From contig NZ_JMLS01000001.1 of NCBI RefSeq assembly GCF_000686845.1, positions 496,001 through 560,000 of the forward strand: DNA of 64,000 nt, written 5' to 3'. Positions 1 through 8,833 of this stretch are shown one piece after another (positions within the stretch are counted from its first letter, which is position 1; every line of letters starts with the position of its first letter). The notes beneath the pieces are model-generated. The model was not told the origin of the DNA, made no database searches, and saw only the letters and a program-made list of their open reading frames with translations. The stretch is from Paenibacillus sp. UNC451MF. GTDB taxonomy: Bacteria; Bacillota; Bacilli; Paenibacillales; NBRC-103111. The position numbers were made by a program, and so were the translations under genes.

Positions 1-660
1 GAGGTTAAACGGATGATCGAATGGCTCCAGCTGTCCAAGGGGGCCAAAGTACTCGATCTTTGCTGTGGGATGGGGCGTCATTCTATGGCGCTGCGGGATT
101 TTGGCTATACGGTGACGGGAGTCGATCTGTCCGGGGTTTTATTGATGGAAGCAAATAAGCTGAATGTAAACAAAGAAGTGCGTTTCCTGCAGGGGGATAT
201 GCGGGATGTGCCGTTGACAGAGCCTTTTGATGCGGTCGTGAATTTGTTTACTTCGTTCGGATATTTCGAGCATGATGAAGAAAATGAAAGAGTGCTGCGG
301 GAGATGTACCGACTGCTTGCACCTGAGGGAAAAGGGAAATTTATTATCGATTTTATGAATCCGGATTTCGTTAAACAGCATTTGGTGCCGTTCTCTTCCC
401 GCAAGGAAGGCAGCCTTACCATCGAGGAGACTCGAAAAATTGAAGATGGTTTTGTAAGAAAAACAATCGTTGTGAAAGACCCCGGAGGCGAGGAAAGAAC
501 TTATTTGGAGCAGGTTAAGCTCTATGGACTCGAACCATTCCAGGAAATGCTCGAACGTTCCGGTTTGGAAGTAACCCATGTTTACGGAGATTACAACGCG
601 GCGGATTATGACCGTAACGAATCCAAAAGAATGATATTCGTCGGGCATAGAAAAGGGTAG
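1..660 (+). CDS. Class I SAM-dependent methyltransferase (5' partial)
   Basis: The reading frame is open from base 1 (codons for EVKR precede the first ATG at 13), so the true start almost certainly lies before the window. The visible 219 residues begin near the SAM-binding motif I, VLDLCCGMGRHS, followed by an acidic motif II (VTGVDLS) and a motif-III-like stretch (FLQGDMRDVP), the order expected in the small Rossmann-fold methyltransferases. The substrate cannot be told. It stops 10 bp before the next gene on the same strand, so the two are probably co-transcribed. The fold is secure; the role is unknown. Confidence 0.85.
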   Translation, partial: EVKRMIEWLQLSKGAKVLDLCCGMGRHSMALRDFGYTVTGVDLSGVLLMEANKLNVNKEVRFLQGDMRDVPLTEPFDAVVNLFTSFGYFEHDEENERVLREMYRLLAPEGKGKFIIDFMNPDFVKQHLVPFSSRKEGSLTIEETRKIEDGFVRKTIVVKDPGGEERTYLEQVKLYGLEPFQEMLERSGLEVTHVYGDYNAADYDRNESKRMIFVGHRKG

Positions 661-670
661 GGACGCTTAG

Positions 671-1642
671 ATGAGCTTATACACGACACACAACGATACG
701 TACATCCAAGTGAAGGTGCCGCTTCCTTTTCCTCTGCGTTGGGTAAACAGTTATCTGATTCGCGGAAATGACGGCTATACACTAATAGATCCGGGTTTAC
801 ATACGGAAGCAGCTGTTCAATGCTGGGAGTCCGTGATGCTGGAGCTGAAGATAGATTATCGAGATATCGAACAAATCGTTCTTACCCACCATCATCCGGA
901 TCACTACGGACTTGCAGGCTGGTTTCAGGAGCGCTCGGGAGCTCCGGTGTGCATATCTTCTGTAGGTTATGACCAGGTCCGGTTGCTTTGGGGGGATGGC
1001 CAGCCTATGACCGAGACTCTGCTCTCTTTGTTTGCCGGCAATGGAATGCCTCAGGAGATGCTTGAGCCAATGAAGGAGAATCTGGATACCTTCATTGAGA
1101 TGGTTTCTCCTCAACCAGAGGTGACTTTCATTTCAATGGGCGAGCCCTTTCGTCTTGGAGATATGACGTATGAAACGGTGCATACACCAGGTCATGCTTT
1201 AGGGCATGTTTGCTTTTACCATGCAGACACCAAAGCAATGATTTGCGGTGACCACGTGCTCCCGCAAATATCCCCGAACGTCAGTTATTTGCCCGGTATT
1301 GATGAGAATCCGCTTGCCAGCTTTATACAAAGCTTGGAGCATATGCTTCGATACGAGGTAGACTGGGCTTATCCCGGTCATCGTGAGCCATTCCAGACCT
1401 GGACTAAACGTACGGAGGAGCTGATCAAGCATCATGAGCACCGTCTCGAGCAGATGCGCAGTCAATTGGAAGTCCCGTTGACGGCATACCAAGTCTGCAA
1501 AGCGACCTTCGGTGATCGTTTGTCGCTGCATCAGCTGCGATTTGCATTATCCGAGACTTTAGCGCATTTGATTTATTTGAATCAGTCAGAGCGGGTACTG
1601 CGGTCCGAGAAGGATGGAAGGATCCTTTTTCAATCTAAATAA
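671..1642 (+). CDS. Metallo-beta-lactamase-fold hydrolase
   Basis: This 323-residue protein carries the metal-binding signature THHHPDH near residues 72-78, later metal-ligand motifs HTPGHALGH, ICGDHVLP and YPGHREP, and a helical C-terminal extension. These are the hallmarks of the glyoxalase-II-like branch of the MBL superfamily, which hydrolyses thioesters, lactones or phosphoesters in the cytoplasm. Nothing in the sequence fixes the substrate. The ATG at 671 follows a GGGACG-type ribosome site, and the gene lies 10 bp after the methyltransferase, with a strong terminator behind it, so the two probably form the end of an operon. Confidence 0.88.
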   Translation: MSLYTTHNDTYIQVKVPLPFPLRWVNSYLIRGNDGYTLIDPGLHTEAAVQCWESVMLELKIDYRDIEQIVLTHHHPDHYGLAGWFQERSGAPVCISSVGYDQVRLLWGDGQPMTETLLSLFAGNGMPQEMLEPMKENLDTFIEMVSPQPEVTFISMGEPFRLGDMTYETVHTPGHALGHVCFYHADTKAMICGDHVLPQISPNVSYLPGIDENPLASFIQSLEHMLRYEVDWAYPGHREPFQTWTKRTEELIKHHEHRLEQMRSQLEVPLTAYQVCKATFGDRLSLHQLRFALSETLAHLIYLNQSERVLRSEKDGRILFQSK

Positions 1643-1670
1643 TAAAGGTTAGCTAAGAATTACAGTGTAT

Positions 1671-1712
1671 AAGAGCATTCTTACCTGGATACAGGTGAGG
1701 GTGCTTTTTTTG
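1671..1712 (+). terminator. Rho-independent terminator after the MBL gene
   Basis: An imperfect stem (AGCATTCTTACCTG paired with CAGGTGAGGGTGCT) with a four-base loop is followed by seven T residues. It closes the methyltransferase/MBL operon before the germination cluster. Confidence 0.85.
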
Positions 1713-1865
1713 TGCGGTTGCACATACCAACGAAGCTTGAAGCATGTGTTCTATGCAGTACGAAAAATGTCGATGTTTGTACCCTGATTGAAGTGGAAAT
1801 AATTGTTTCTATACTTCCGTCTTCTATTTTAAGACGAACAACAAGAGCTGTAAGGAGGCGAGACT

Positions 1866-3509
1866 GTGTCCATATTAAAGTGGTTCAAGCCCAATAAGCA
1901 AGCAAATCATCACACGGCTCAAGGGACTGCTTCCCAGGAACCGGCTGAGGATAAGAAGCAGAAGGCATCCATTAACGGCAATATGGAGGATGCGCTTCGG
2001 TATATTAATAGTATTTTGGGTGAGAATGATGATTTTTTAGTTCGACGTTTTCATGTGTTCGGTCATTATAAAGCGGTAATGCTATATTTTTCCAATATGA
2101 TAAACCAAAATACGGTGAACACGGATATTTTGAAGCCGTTGATGTATGTACCGGTCCATCTGGAGAATAAATCGATCGAATTAAATCAGCTTAAGGACGT
2201 TTTGATTAACGATGCCATGTATCATAGCGAAGGAAAGCTGGAAAGCAATCTGTATAAATTAGTGGACGGATTGGTACGGGGGGAAACGGTCGTTGTAGTC
2301 GATGGACTGGACGAAGCCTTATTAATCGGGACACGAAATATTGATAAAAGATCCATCGATCAGCCAGCCACAGAAATGGTCATTCGCGGACCTCGGGAAG
2401 GCTTCATCGAGCTCTTGGGCACGAACATCGCTCTTATTCGCTACCGGCTACAATCGCCTGATTTTCGAATGCACACGATGGAGATCGGGAAAAGAACGAG
2501 ATCCAAGGTCGCCGTTTGCTTCATGGATGGGATTACGAATCCAGAGCTGTTGCAGGAAGTGAAGAAAAGGCTGTCCAAGATCGATACCAGCTCTGTTCTT
2601 GATTCAGGGGTATTGGAGCAGTATATCGAGGACAATCACCTTTCCCCTTTTCCACAAGTCCAGTATACGGAAAGGCCGGATAAAGTCGTCTCTAATCTTC
2701 TGGAAGGCAGAGTAGCAATACTTGTCGACGGTTCCCCTTTGGCTCTGGTAGTGCCGACCGTCTTCAGCCAACTGTATCAAACGGTAGAGGATTACAATGA
2801 ACGATTTCTTCTGATGAGCTCAATCCGTATGGCAAGGCTGGTCGCTCTAGTACTTTCTTTAATTTTTCCATCCTTATATGTAGCGGTCATTTCTTTTAAT
2901 CCCGAGCTGATTCCAACCGAATTCGCGGTGGCGGTAGCCGGGGGGCGTTCAGGTGTTCCGTTTCCGGCTATCGTCGAAGTGTTAATCATTGAAATCTCCA
3001 TGGAGGTGCTGAGGGAAGCAACCATCCGGCTGCCACAGCAGGTAGGTGGAGCTTTATCTATTGTAGGAGTGCTAGTCATTGGACAAGCGGCGGTTTCTGC
3101 TGGATTCTCAAGTCCTATTACCGTCGTCATTATCGCTTTGACAACGATCGGTTCTTTTGCTACTCCTGCCTATAATGCTGCTCTGGCTTTGCGACTGCTG
3201 CGCTTTCCTCTCATCATTATGGCTGGGCTATTCGGATTGTACGGAATCATGATCGGCTTGATTCTTATTGCGAATCATCTTCTATCATTGAAATCGTTCG
3301 GAGTTCCTTACTTGAGCCCGTTAGTGCCGGGCAACTTTAACGGAATGAAGGATTTATTGTTCCGAAGCCCACTTTGGTGGTTTAAGAATAGACCATCGAT
3401 GCTGCAAACGATAGATGATACAAGGACAGCTCCAGGTGTGATTGATGAACTTAAGCAAACCAACGAGAACGTATTGGACCCAGTGCATGCTAAAAAGAAG
3501 GAGCGATGA
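1866..3509 (+). CDS. Spore germination receptor A subunit (GerA family), cluster 1
   Basis: This is a 547-residue A subunit of a nutrient germinant receptor, a complex of the spore inner membrane. A long hydrophilic N-terminal part (about residues 1-310) contains the family's conserved stretch MVIRGPREGFIE, and a C-terminal membrane domain of several helices (about 315-480) follows, containing the typical SFGVPYLSPL motif. The start is GTG at 1866, placed by AAGGAGGCG at 1852-1860. The gene ends 3 bp before its B-subunit partner. The charged N-terminal tail up to residue 40 is rich in Gln/Lys and looks disordered. A specific ger symbol cannot be assigned because paralogues are numerous and the ligand is unknown. 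Confidence 0.95.
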   Translation: MSILKWFKPNKQANHHTAQGTASQEPAEDKKQKASINGNMEDALRYINSILGENDDFLVRRFHVFGHYKAVMLYFSNMINQNTVNTDILKPLMYVPVHLENKSIELNQLKDVLINDAMYHSEGKLESNLYKLVDGLVRGETVVVVDGLDEALLIGTRNIDKRSIDQPATEMVIRGPREGFIELLGTNIALIRYRLQSPDFRMHTMEIGKRTRSKVAVCFMDGITNPELLQEVKKRLSKIDTSSVLDSGVLEQYIEDNHLSPFPQVQYTERPDKVVSNLLEGRVAILVDGSPLALVVPTVFSQLYQTVEDYNERFLLMSSIRMARLVALVLSLIFPSLYVAVISFNPELIPTEFAVAVAGGRSGVPFPAIVEVLIIEISMEVLREATIRLPQQVGGALSIVGVLVIGQAAVSAGFSSPITVVIIALTTIGSFATPAYNAALALRLLRFPLIIMAGLFGLYGIMIGLILIANHLLSLKSFGVPYLSPLVPGNFNGMKDLLFRSPLWWFKNRPSMLQTIDDTRTAPGVIDELKQTNENVLDPVHAKKKER

Positions 3510-3512
3510 CCT

Positions 3513-4631
3513 ATGTTCTATCGTCAGATCACGATGATACAAGCGACGACGATTCTAGTGAGCACGATCATTGGGGTGGGAATTCTTCCCTTGCCCTTGT
3601 TCGCCGTTCGCGAAGCTGGCTCCGGGGCTCCTATGGTCACTTTGCTGGGGGCCATAGTCGCTTTTTTGGGATTATGGCTCATTACACTTCTCGGAATTCG
3701 TTTCCCGAACCAATCTATTGTGGAATACAGCAAGGACATTATAGGGAAATGGCCAGCTGCCCTGGGAAGTGCCTTGATCATTGTTTTCTTTGCCATACTA
3801 ACTTCACTGACTGCTCGTGAATTCGGCGAGGTGGTCATCACGGCCGTTTTGAAACGAACCCCCTTGGAAGTGACGGTTCTTGTCATGCTCCTGCTTGCAG
3901 CGATTTCTACACGCCATGACATGAGAACCTTTGCCTATATTCACAACTTCTATTTTCCTATCCTGCTTATTCCAGCCCTTTTGATCGTTGCGCTATCCTT
4001 GAAAAATGCGGATGCGATCAATCTTCAGCCTATTTACGGTAATCTTACTGGTAAAGTTGTTTCTAGTATTTTTACTGTTGCAGCTTTATTCCAAGGCTCC
4101 TTTATTATGACAATCGTCATACCGTCCATGCGCCGCGCCAAGTTGGCCATGAAATCCAGTATATGGGCTATGATCATATCCGGCGTGCTGTACATCACGA
4201 TTGTAGTGGCGACGATAGGAGTATTCGGCGCTGAGGAGACCAAGCTGCTTCTTTGGCCGACCTTGGAGCTGGCAAAGACAACTTCATTGCCAGCCAATAT
4301 TTTGGAACGGCTGGATGCGGCATTTTTGGCCGTATGGGTAACGGCGGTATTTACAACCTTGTTTTCAAGCTACTATCTGACAATTCGTTCTTTAAGCAAC
4401 TTATTCCGGCTGCGCGATCATAATATGTTTTCTTATTTCCTGCTGCCGTTTGTTTTCATCCTAGCGATGCTGCCTGAAAATATTTTGCAAATGTACGAAA
4501 TCATCCAAGATATTAGCCGAATCGGCCTCTTGGTTACGATTGTCTATCCTGGATTGCTGCTCATTGTAGCTCTCATCCGCAAGAAGAGAGGGGATCAGGT
4601 TGAAGACGGTTCAATGGATAAGAACGGTTAA
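3513..4631 (+). CDS. Spore germination permease, B subunit (GerB family), cluster 1
   Basis: The 372-residue product is almost entirely hydrophobic, with about ten transmembrane segments. It belongs to the GerAB/YndE family of APC-superfamily transporters that bind the germinant in the spore inner membrane. The N-terminal segment contains the family-typical TIIGVGILPLP. The start ATG follows AAGGAGCGATGACCT, so its ribosome site lies in the end of the A-subunit gene. The 3' end overlaps the C-subunit gene by 32 bp, indicating tight coupling. Confidence 0.95.
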   Translation: MFYRQITMIQATTILVSTIIGVGILPLPLFAVREAGSGAPMVTLLGAIVAFLGLWLITLLGIRFPNQSIVEYSKDIIGKWPAALGSALIIVFFAILTSLTAREFGEVVITAVLKRTPLEVTVLVMLLLAAISTRHDMRTFAYIHNFYFPILLIPALLIVALSLKNADAINLQPIYGNLTGKVVSSIFTVAALFQGSFIMTIVIPSMRRAKLAMKSSIWAMIISGVLYITIVVATIGVFGAEETKLLLWPTLELAKTTSLPANILERLDAAFLAVWVTAVFTTLFSSYYLTIRSLSNLFRLRDHNMFSYFLLPFVFILAMLPENILQMYEIIQDISRIGLLVTIVYPGLLLIVALIRKKRGDQVEDGSMDKNG

Positions 4632-5841
4632 GCTGTCTCTGGTCCTGCTTTTTCTTGTCCCCTTTCTCACTGCCTGCTGGGATCGTTTGGAGATTGAAGA
4701 TCGAGCCATCGTATTGGGGATATCTGTTGATGCGGCCGATGAGAGCGCCTCGCAGGAAGAAGCACAGGTTTCTCATATGCGAGGTAAGTTTCCTGCGCCG
4801 GAGAAAGGAATGATTCGGGTTGCTGCGCAAATTGCTTTGCCGGGTAAAATTCCGCTTGGACCAGGGGAGTCGGGGGCAGGGGGAAAGGGTGGTGCTGAAG
4901 AGACCGTTTGGGTGATTGATGTGGTGGGTCATACTATTGATGATGCGATCATGAACTTGCAGCAGCAGCTTTCTGCCAAGCTATTCTTCGGGCATTTGCG
5001 CATTATTGTAGTTTCCGATTCTTTTGCTAGAACAGGATTGCAGAATCTGAACGATTATTTCCGCCGCAACACGGAGGTGCGCCGGACAGCTTGGATGATG
5101 GTTTCCAAAGGGAATGCAGAGGAACTGATGAGGGCAGCACCGAAGCTGGAGCGTGTTCCGTCATTGTATTTGTTGTCTACCTTAGATGGAGCGGTAAAAC
5201 AAGGGAAATTTCCTACTGATTTTGTTGGAATTTTCTGGAGCAATGGATCCAAAAAAGGGCAAGAAGCTTTTTTGCCCTATATTGAATTGATGAAAGCAGA
5301 GAATGTGGAGCTGAAAGGCTTGGCTTATTTTAAAAACGACAAATTGGAAGAAGTGACTGAGCCGTTTGAAATTGCAGCTTATATGGGGATCAAGGGCATG
5401 AATCCGGCAGGATATCGTGCTTTTATTCGGTTGGACAATAAGCCCTCGAAGACGGTGACCGTTTTTGCGACCAACCGCAAATCCAAGATCAAGGTCAATA
5501 TTGTAGACGGTATCCCACACGTTCATGTATCTGTTTTCACAGAAATCAATCTCGAAGAGAAGCTGAACGAGGGGCTAATTACGAATAATTCCGCCATATT
5601 AAAAAAAATTGAGGAAGAGAACCGGAAATCCTTCCATAAAGTCATGGACGGATTAGTCAAAAAAACGCAAAAAAGCGGTTCCGATATTTTCGGCTTTGGA
5701 GAGTATGTACGAGCTAAAGAGCCCAAATTTTGGAATGAGCATGTTAAAACCAGAGAAAAATGGCAGCAGATGTACAAGGATATTGTTGTAGATATCGAAG
5801 TTTTAACCAAAATAAGAAGAGTCGGAATGAAGGCCAGATAA
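4600..5841 (+). CDS. Spore germination lipoprotein C subunit (Ger(x)C family), cluster 1
   Basis: This 413-residue lipoprotein has a lipobox LTAC at residues 23-26, so it should be lipidated at Cys26 and anchored to the outer face of the spore inner membrane. The body contains the Ger(x)C features: an early strand (AIVLGISVD), the LSAKLFFGHLRIIVV segment, the GLAYFKNDKL motif, and a C-terminal domain ending with FGFGEYVR, KFWNEH and DIEVL. The start is TTG at 4600 inside the B-subunit gene, preceded by AGAGGGGATCAGG. An insertion around residues 45-90, rich in Gly and Glu, is longer than in many homologues. Confidence 0.93.
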   Translation: MKTVQWIRTVKLSLVLLFLVPFLTACWDRLEIEDRAIVLGISVDAADESASQEEAQVSHMRGKFPAPEKGMIRVAAQIALPGKIPLGPGESGAGGKGGAEETVWVIDVVGHTIDDAIMNLQQQLSAKLFFGHLRIIVVSDSFARTGLQNLNDYFRRNTEVRRTAWMMVSKGNAEELMRAAPKLERVPSLYLLSTLDGAVKQGKFPTDFVGIFWSNGSKKGQEAFLPYIELMKAENVELKGLAYFKNDKLEEVTEPFEIAAYMGIKGMNPAGYRAFIRLDNKPSKTVTVFATNRKSKIKVNIVDGIPHVHVSVFTEINLEEKLNEGLITNNSAILKKIEEENRKSFHKVMDGLVKKTQKSGSDIFGFGEYVRAKEPKFWNEHVKTREKWQQMYKDIVVDIEVLTKIRRVGMKAR

Positions 5842-5884
5842 TAGGGCATACGGCGAAATTTAGAGTGTTCGAGGGGGATTGCAA

Positions 5885-6082
5885 ATGATTGGAGCCTATT
5901 CAAGCTATCTAACTTATGCTGTCCCTCTATTGTTAATTACAGGCCTCTTCATCTTGTTTATCGATGTCAAAGGGTATGAAATGGAATCGTGGATCAGTGA
6001 GTCTAAGACGGCTAGACTGCTTGGGTGGATCAACGTTATTTTGGGCCTTTTGTTGATTGGAGTCAATTGGTGGTTTCAATAA
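5885..6082 (+). CDS. Small two-helix membrane protein, candidate germination D subunit
   Basis: The 65-residue product has two hydrophobic segments (about residues 9-27 and 46-62) separated by a charged linker (DVKGYEMESWISESK). ATG 5885 is chosen over an in-frame TTG at 5879 because it stands seven bases after GAGGGGG. Small two-helix D-subunit proteins encoded next to tricistronic germinant-receptor operons are known in Bacillus to modulate germination, and both position and topology fit that class. This is an inference from context; no sequence motif proves it. It could also be an unrelated small membrane protein. Confidence 0.65.
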   Translation: MIGAYSSYLTYAVPLLLITGLFILFIDVKGYEMESWISESKTARLLGWINVILGLLLIGVNWWFQ

Positions 6083-6154
6083 TCGAATCATGCGCTTCAT
6101 GAATCGGGACGCGTGCCGTGCTGATCGATTCAACTGATCAAGGAGGAACTCCAC

Positions 6155-7087
6155 ATGTTGGCAATGAATAAAGTTTGGCTTATTTTTTGGGCTGCAGGTT
6201 TACTGCTGTCCGGCTGTACAGCTGATCGGCAAATGGAGAAGGTCACTACAATGACGGCAGAGGATATGCTCTCACCGGTGTTGGCCATTGATATTACAGA
6301 TCAAGGAGTAATGAAAATAAGCGGGCTTCAAGGAGTTCAGCCTTTTGCTGTGACGGAGGAGAAGCAAGTGGTGCTGCTTGGAGAGGCGTTCGTTGCCCGC
6401 AACGGATTGCCGCTCGGCGGAAGAAGGCTCTCTCAAGAGCTGAGCCAATCGAATAAGCAGCCGATCATTGCTTTAGTGAATGGAACGGCGGAAGCTTTGC
6501 TAGCACAATCCTCAACATTGGAGCAATGGATGCCTGAATTGCGGCGTGCTGACGCCGAGTTGAATTCCTTTCATCGTTATCGGGAAAACAGACTTCGAGA
6601 TAGGTTTGTCCCATTTGTACTTTCTTCCGGTTCATCGGGAAAAATGGTCATCCAGACCGCTGTGATGCGTGGCGATAAGCCATCAGTAGTTTTGAATCAA
6701 GAGGATATACAACTGCTATCCTGCATCGACGGGCACAAAAGGATAAGTGGCTTGCCAATGGAGGGAGCTAACGGGAGCACAACAATTGTAAATTGTCGTA
6801 CACAATGGAGTGGGAATGGCGATCTGAAATCTCCCTCTATAAAGGCGGTAGTCACAGTATCCATGGACGGGAACCAAAGTATGGATGCGAAGAGCAAAGC
6901 CGCGGCCGAAGGAGTGTTGGAACAGCAGCTTGCAAGAGTAATCCGGCAGCTCCAAGATCAACACATCGATCCTTTAGATATAGGTCAAGTTATTCGCTCG
7001 CAATATAGGGGTGTTTGGACGACGGATCGATGGCGTTCCGCATTTTCACGGGCAGAGGTTCACATAGATGTGCGATTGAATGTATAG
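6155..7087 (+). CDS. Short divergent Ger(x)C-like lipoprotein
   Basis: A 310-residue lipoprotein with lipobox LLSGC (Cys21), preceded by AAGGAGG at 6140-6146. It is about 100 residues shorter than the C subunit upstream but repeats its landmarks: an early AIDITDQG strand, a central SCIDGHKRISGLP segment matching the GLAYFK..KL motif with a following Gly/Ser/Thr-rich turn, and a C-terminal stretch with IDPLDIGQVIR, a tryptophan (TTDRW) and a final alternating strand AEVHIDVRLNV. I read it as a second, diverged C-type subunit of cluster 1. It does not look frameshifted or degraded. Its role is unknown; accessory or decoy subunit are both possible. Confidence 0.7.
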   Translation: MLAMNKVWLIFWAAGLLLSGCTADRQMEKVTTMTAEDMLSPVLAIDITDQGVMKISGLQGVQPFAVTEEKQVVLLGEAFVARNGLPLGGRRLSQELSQSNKQPIIALVNGTAEALLAQSSTLEQWMPELRRADAELNSFHRYRENRLRDRFVPFVLSSGSSGKMVIQTAVMRGDKPSVVLNQEDIQLLSCIDGHKRISGLPMEGANGSTTIVNCRTQWSGNGDLKSPSIKAVVTVSMDGNQSMDAKSKAAAEGVLEQQLARVIRQLQDQHIDPLDIGQVIRSQYRGVWTTDRWRSAFSRAEVHIDVRLNV

Positions 7088-7101
7088 ATTTTGGAATTCA
7101 A

Positions 7102-7152
7102 TAAGGCAGGCCTAAGGGAGGTCGGATTACGACTCGGCTTAGGTCTGCCTTA
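7102..7152. terminator. Long hairpin between convergent genes, probable bidirectional terminator
   Basis: A 15-bp stem with one mismatch (TAAGGCAGGCCTAAG against CTTAGGTCTGCCTTA) encloses a smaller GTCG/CGAC stem. It lies between germination cluster 1 and the convergent PgpA-family gene. Neither side has a perfect T run, so efficiency is uncertain, but the position suits termination from both sides. Confidence 0.6.
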
Positions 7153-7156
7153 GCTA

Positions 7157-7696
7157 TTATTGCTCTTCTTCGCAATCGTTACGGTATTGCTGTGCTTCTT
7201 TCTCGGCTTGTTTGCGGTGAGCGATCCTGCTGCTTGCAGCGGCAGCGATTGCTCCAACAATGTCATCTAGGAACGTATGCTTATGAGGTCCATTTTTATC
7301 ATTCAGCATTTTTAGAATGCCAGGCTTTAACTTGTCTACATAGCCGAAATTCGTAAATCCAATACTTCCATACACATTGACAATCGATAGGGCAAGCACC
7401 TCGTCACAGCCGTATAGTCCCTCATCGTTCTCTATCATTTCCTGGAGAGGCCCGAACAGCTTGCCTTCTTCTGCCAGTACGTCCAACTGAATGCCTGTCA
7501 GTATAGCGTTCTGAACTTCACGTTTCTCTATGACTCGCTCTACACTCTCTATACACTGGTCTATGGTCAAACAAGGGAAGTACTCCTTTTGCAGGAAAAA
7601 CGTCAATTCCGCGATATCCTTCAAACTAACTCCGCGCTTCGTTAACCATTCCTTGGCAGCGGCGGCAACTTTTTGCGAGTCGAGATTATATGGCAT
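7157..7696 (-). CDS. Phosphatidylglycerophosphatase A family protein (YutG-like)
   Basis: The 179-residue protein resembles the PgpA family, membrane or cytoplasmic phosphatases acting on phosphatidylglycerophosphate in phospholipid synthesis. Visible family features are an ELTFFLQKEYFP stretch, the YGSIGFTNFGYVDK loop and the acidic TFLDDIVGAIAAA segment near residue 145. The start is ATG 7696 after AAAGGAGGACTC; the frame stays open for another 52 codons upstream, but those codons lack a ribosome site and overlap the preceding gene. It is 35 bp downstream of the cyclase gene on the same strand, so the two are probably co-transcribed. Whether it is an active phosphatase cannot be judged. Confidence 0.8.
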   Translation of the reverse strand: MPYNLDSQKVAAAAKEWLTKRGVSLKDIAELTFFLQKEYFPCLTIDQCIESVERVIEKREVQNAILTGIQLDVLAEEGKLFGPLQEMIENDEGLYGCDEVLALSIVNVYGSIGFTNFGYVDKLKPGILKMLNDKNGPHKHTFLDDIVGAIAAAASSRIAHRKQAEKEAQQYRNDCEEEQ

Positions 7697-7731
7697 GTTT
7701 GGAGTCCTCCTTTGGCACTTAAAAGTTAGGG

Positions 7732-8616
7732 TTAAAACTGAAAGTAGTTTTTGCCTTGTTGTTTCGCTTGATACATGGCTGCATCTGCGCGGTGGAGCAA
7801 GGTGCTCTCGTCGAAGCCGTCCTGAGGGAACATAGCTGCGCCCATGCTGCATGTAATAAATATTTCATGCTGCTGAATATAGAACCGTTGGTTGATAGCT
7901 TGGTGGATACGATTAGCTATATTGGCGATATCTTGTTTGGTCGCGCACTGCTGAAGCAGAATAACGAATTCATCACCTCCTAACCTGCAAATCGTATCGG
8001 GATCGCGGACGCAATGAGCCAGTCGGGAGGCAACTTTACACAAGAGCTCGTCTCCAACGGCATGCCCATATTGATCATTAATGGATTTGAAATCATCGAG
8101 ATCCATGTAGAGCACAGTTAGCTGACTCTTATACCTCTTGGCATGCAATAAGCTTTGCGTATATCGATCTTGAAACAAGCGGCGGTTCGGCAGACCTGTC
8201 AACACGTCGTAGTATGCCAATTGGGTCAATTCTTTCTCCATAACCTTGTATTTATGGATGTCTCTGGCGATAATTCCGACAAGAACGGGCTGTCCATCTT
8301 CATAAAGCATGCACGCCTTGCCTTCCACCCAAACATAAGTTCCATCGGGAAGGAGGTAGCGGTACTCCAGGATAAAAGGGATATGCTCCCGAACGAGCCG
8401 ATAAAAAGCTTGTCCGAATGCAGCCTTATCCATGTCGCTTATGTATTGATCGAATCGGAAGCTTGGAAGTTTAAGGGGATGGACGCCTAGCAGCTTGTGG
8501 AATGCCGGAGACATATAAGCTGTGGCTCCATCGAGCTGTATTAACTGGATCCATTCGTTGTTTTGTTCCGCTAAATATTTAAAAACCGTTTCATTCACCA
8601 TGCAGCCGATATCCAT
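7732..8616 (-). CDS. PAS-GGDEF diguanylate cyclase
   Basis: A 294-residue cytoplasmic protein with an N-terminal PAS/PAC domain (about residues 10-125) and a C-terminal GGDEF domain that makes cyclic di-GMP from two GTP. The active-site GGDEF is intact at about residues 213-217, and a product-inhibition I-site RDPD lies five residues before it, so an active, feedback-controlled enzyme is expected. There are no membrane segments. ATG 8616 is chosen because AAGAGG stands eight bases before it; GTG 8625 and ATG 8622 are too close to that site. It is followed by the PgpA-family gene. Confidence 0.9.
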   Translation of the reverse strand: MDIGCMVNETVFKYLAEQNNEWIQLIQLDGATAYMSPAFHKLLGVHPLKLPSFRFDQYISDMDKAAFGQAFYRLVREHIPFILEYRYLLPDGTYVWVEGKACMLYEDGQPVLVGIIARDIHKYKVMEKELTQLAYYDVLTGLPNRRLFQDRYTQSLLHAKRYKSQLTVLYMDLDDFKSINDQYGHAVGDELLCKVASRLAHCVRDPDTICRLGGDEFVILLQQCATKQDIANIANRIHQAINQRFYIQQHEIFITCSMGAAMFPQDGFDESTLLHRADAAMYQAKQQGKNYFQF

Positions 8617-8833
8617 CGACATCACCTCTTAAATGGGGAGATCCTTATCCGAACTAGGGCTTAGTTATACCATGGCTGATAAGTACTATTTTAGCACATA
8701 GAGATGCATCATTCACTAATGCTATTGTTCCTTGAATTAGGACAAATTGTTGTCATAAAACTTGTCTACTCCTCGTATAGTGGGATTAAAGAGACAAGGA
8801 CAAACAACCCTTATTTCCAAGGAGGAATCATCC

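Noticed and set aside
1789-1815. A sigma-G-like promoter (TGAAGT ... CTATACT) before germination cluster 1
   Set aside because: The spacing is 14 bp instead of 17-18, so it is not supported.
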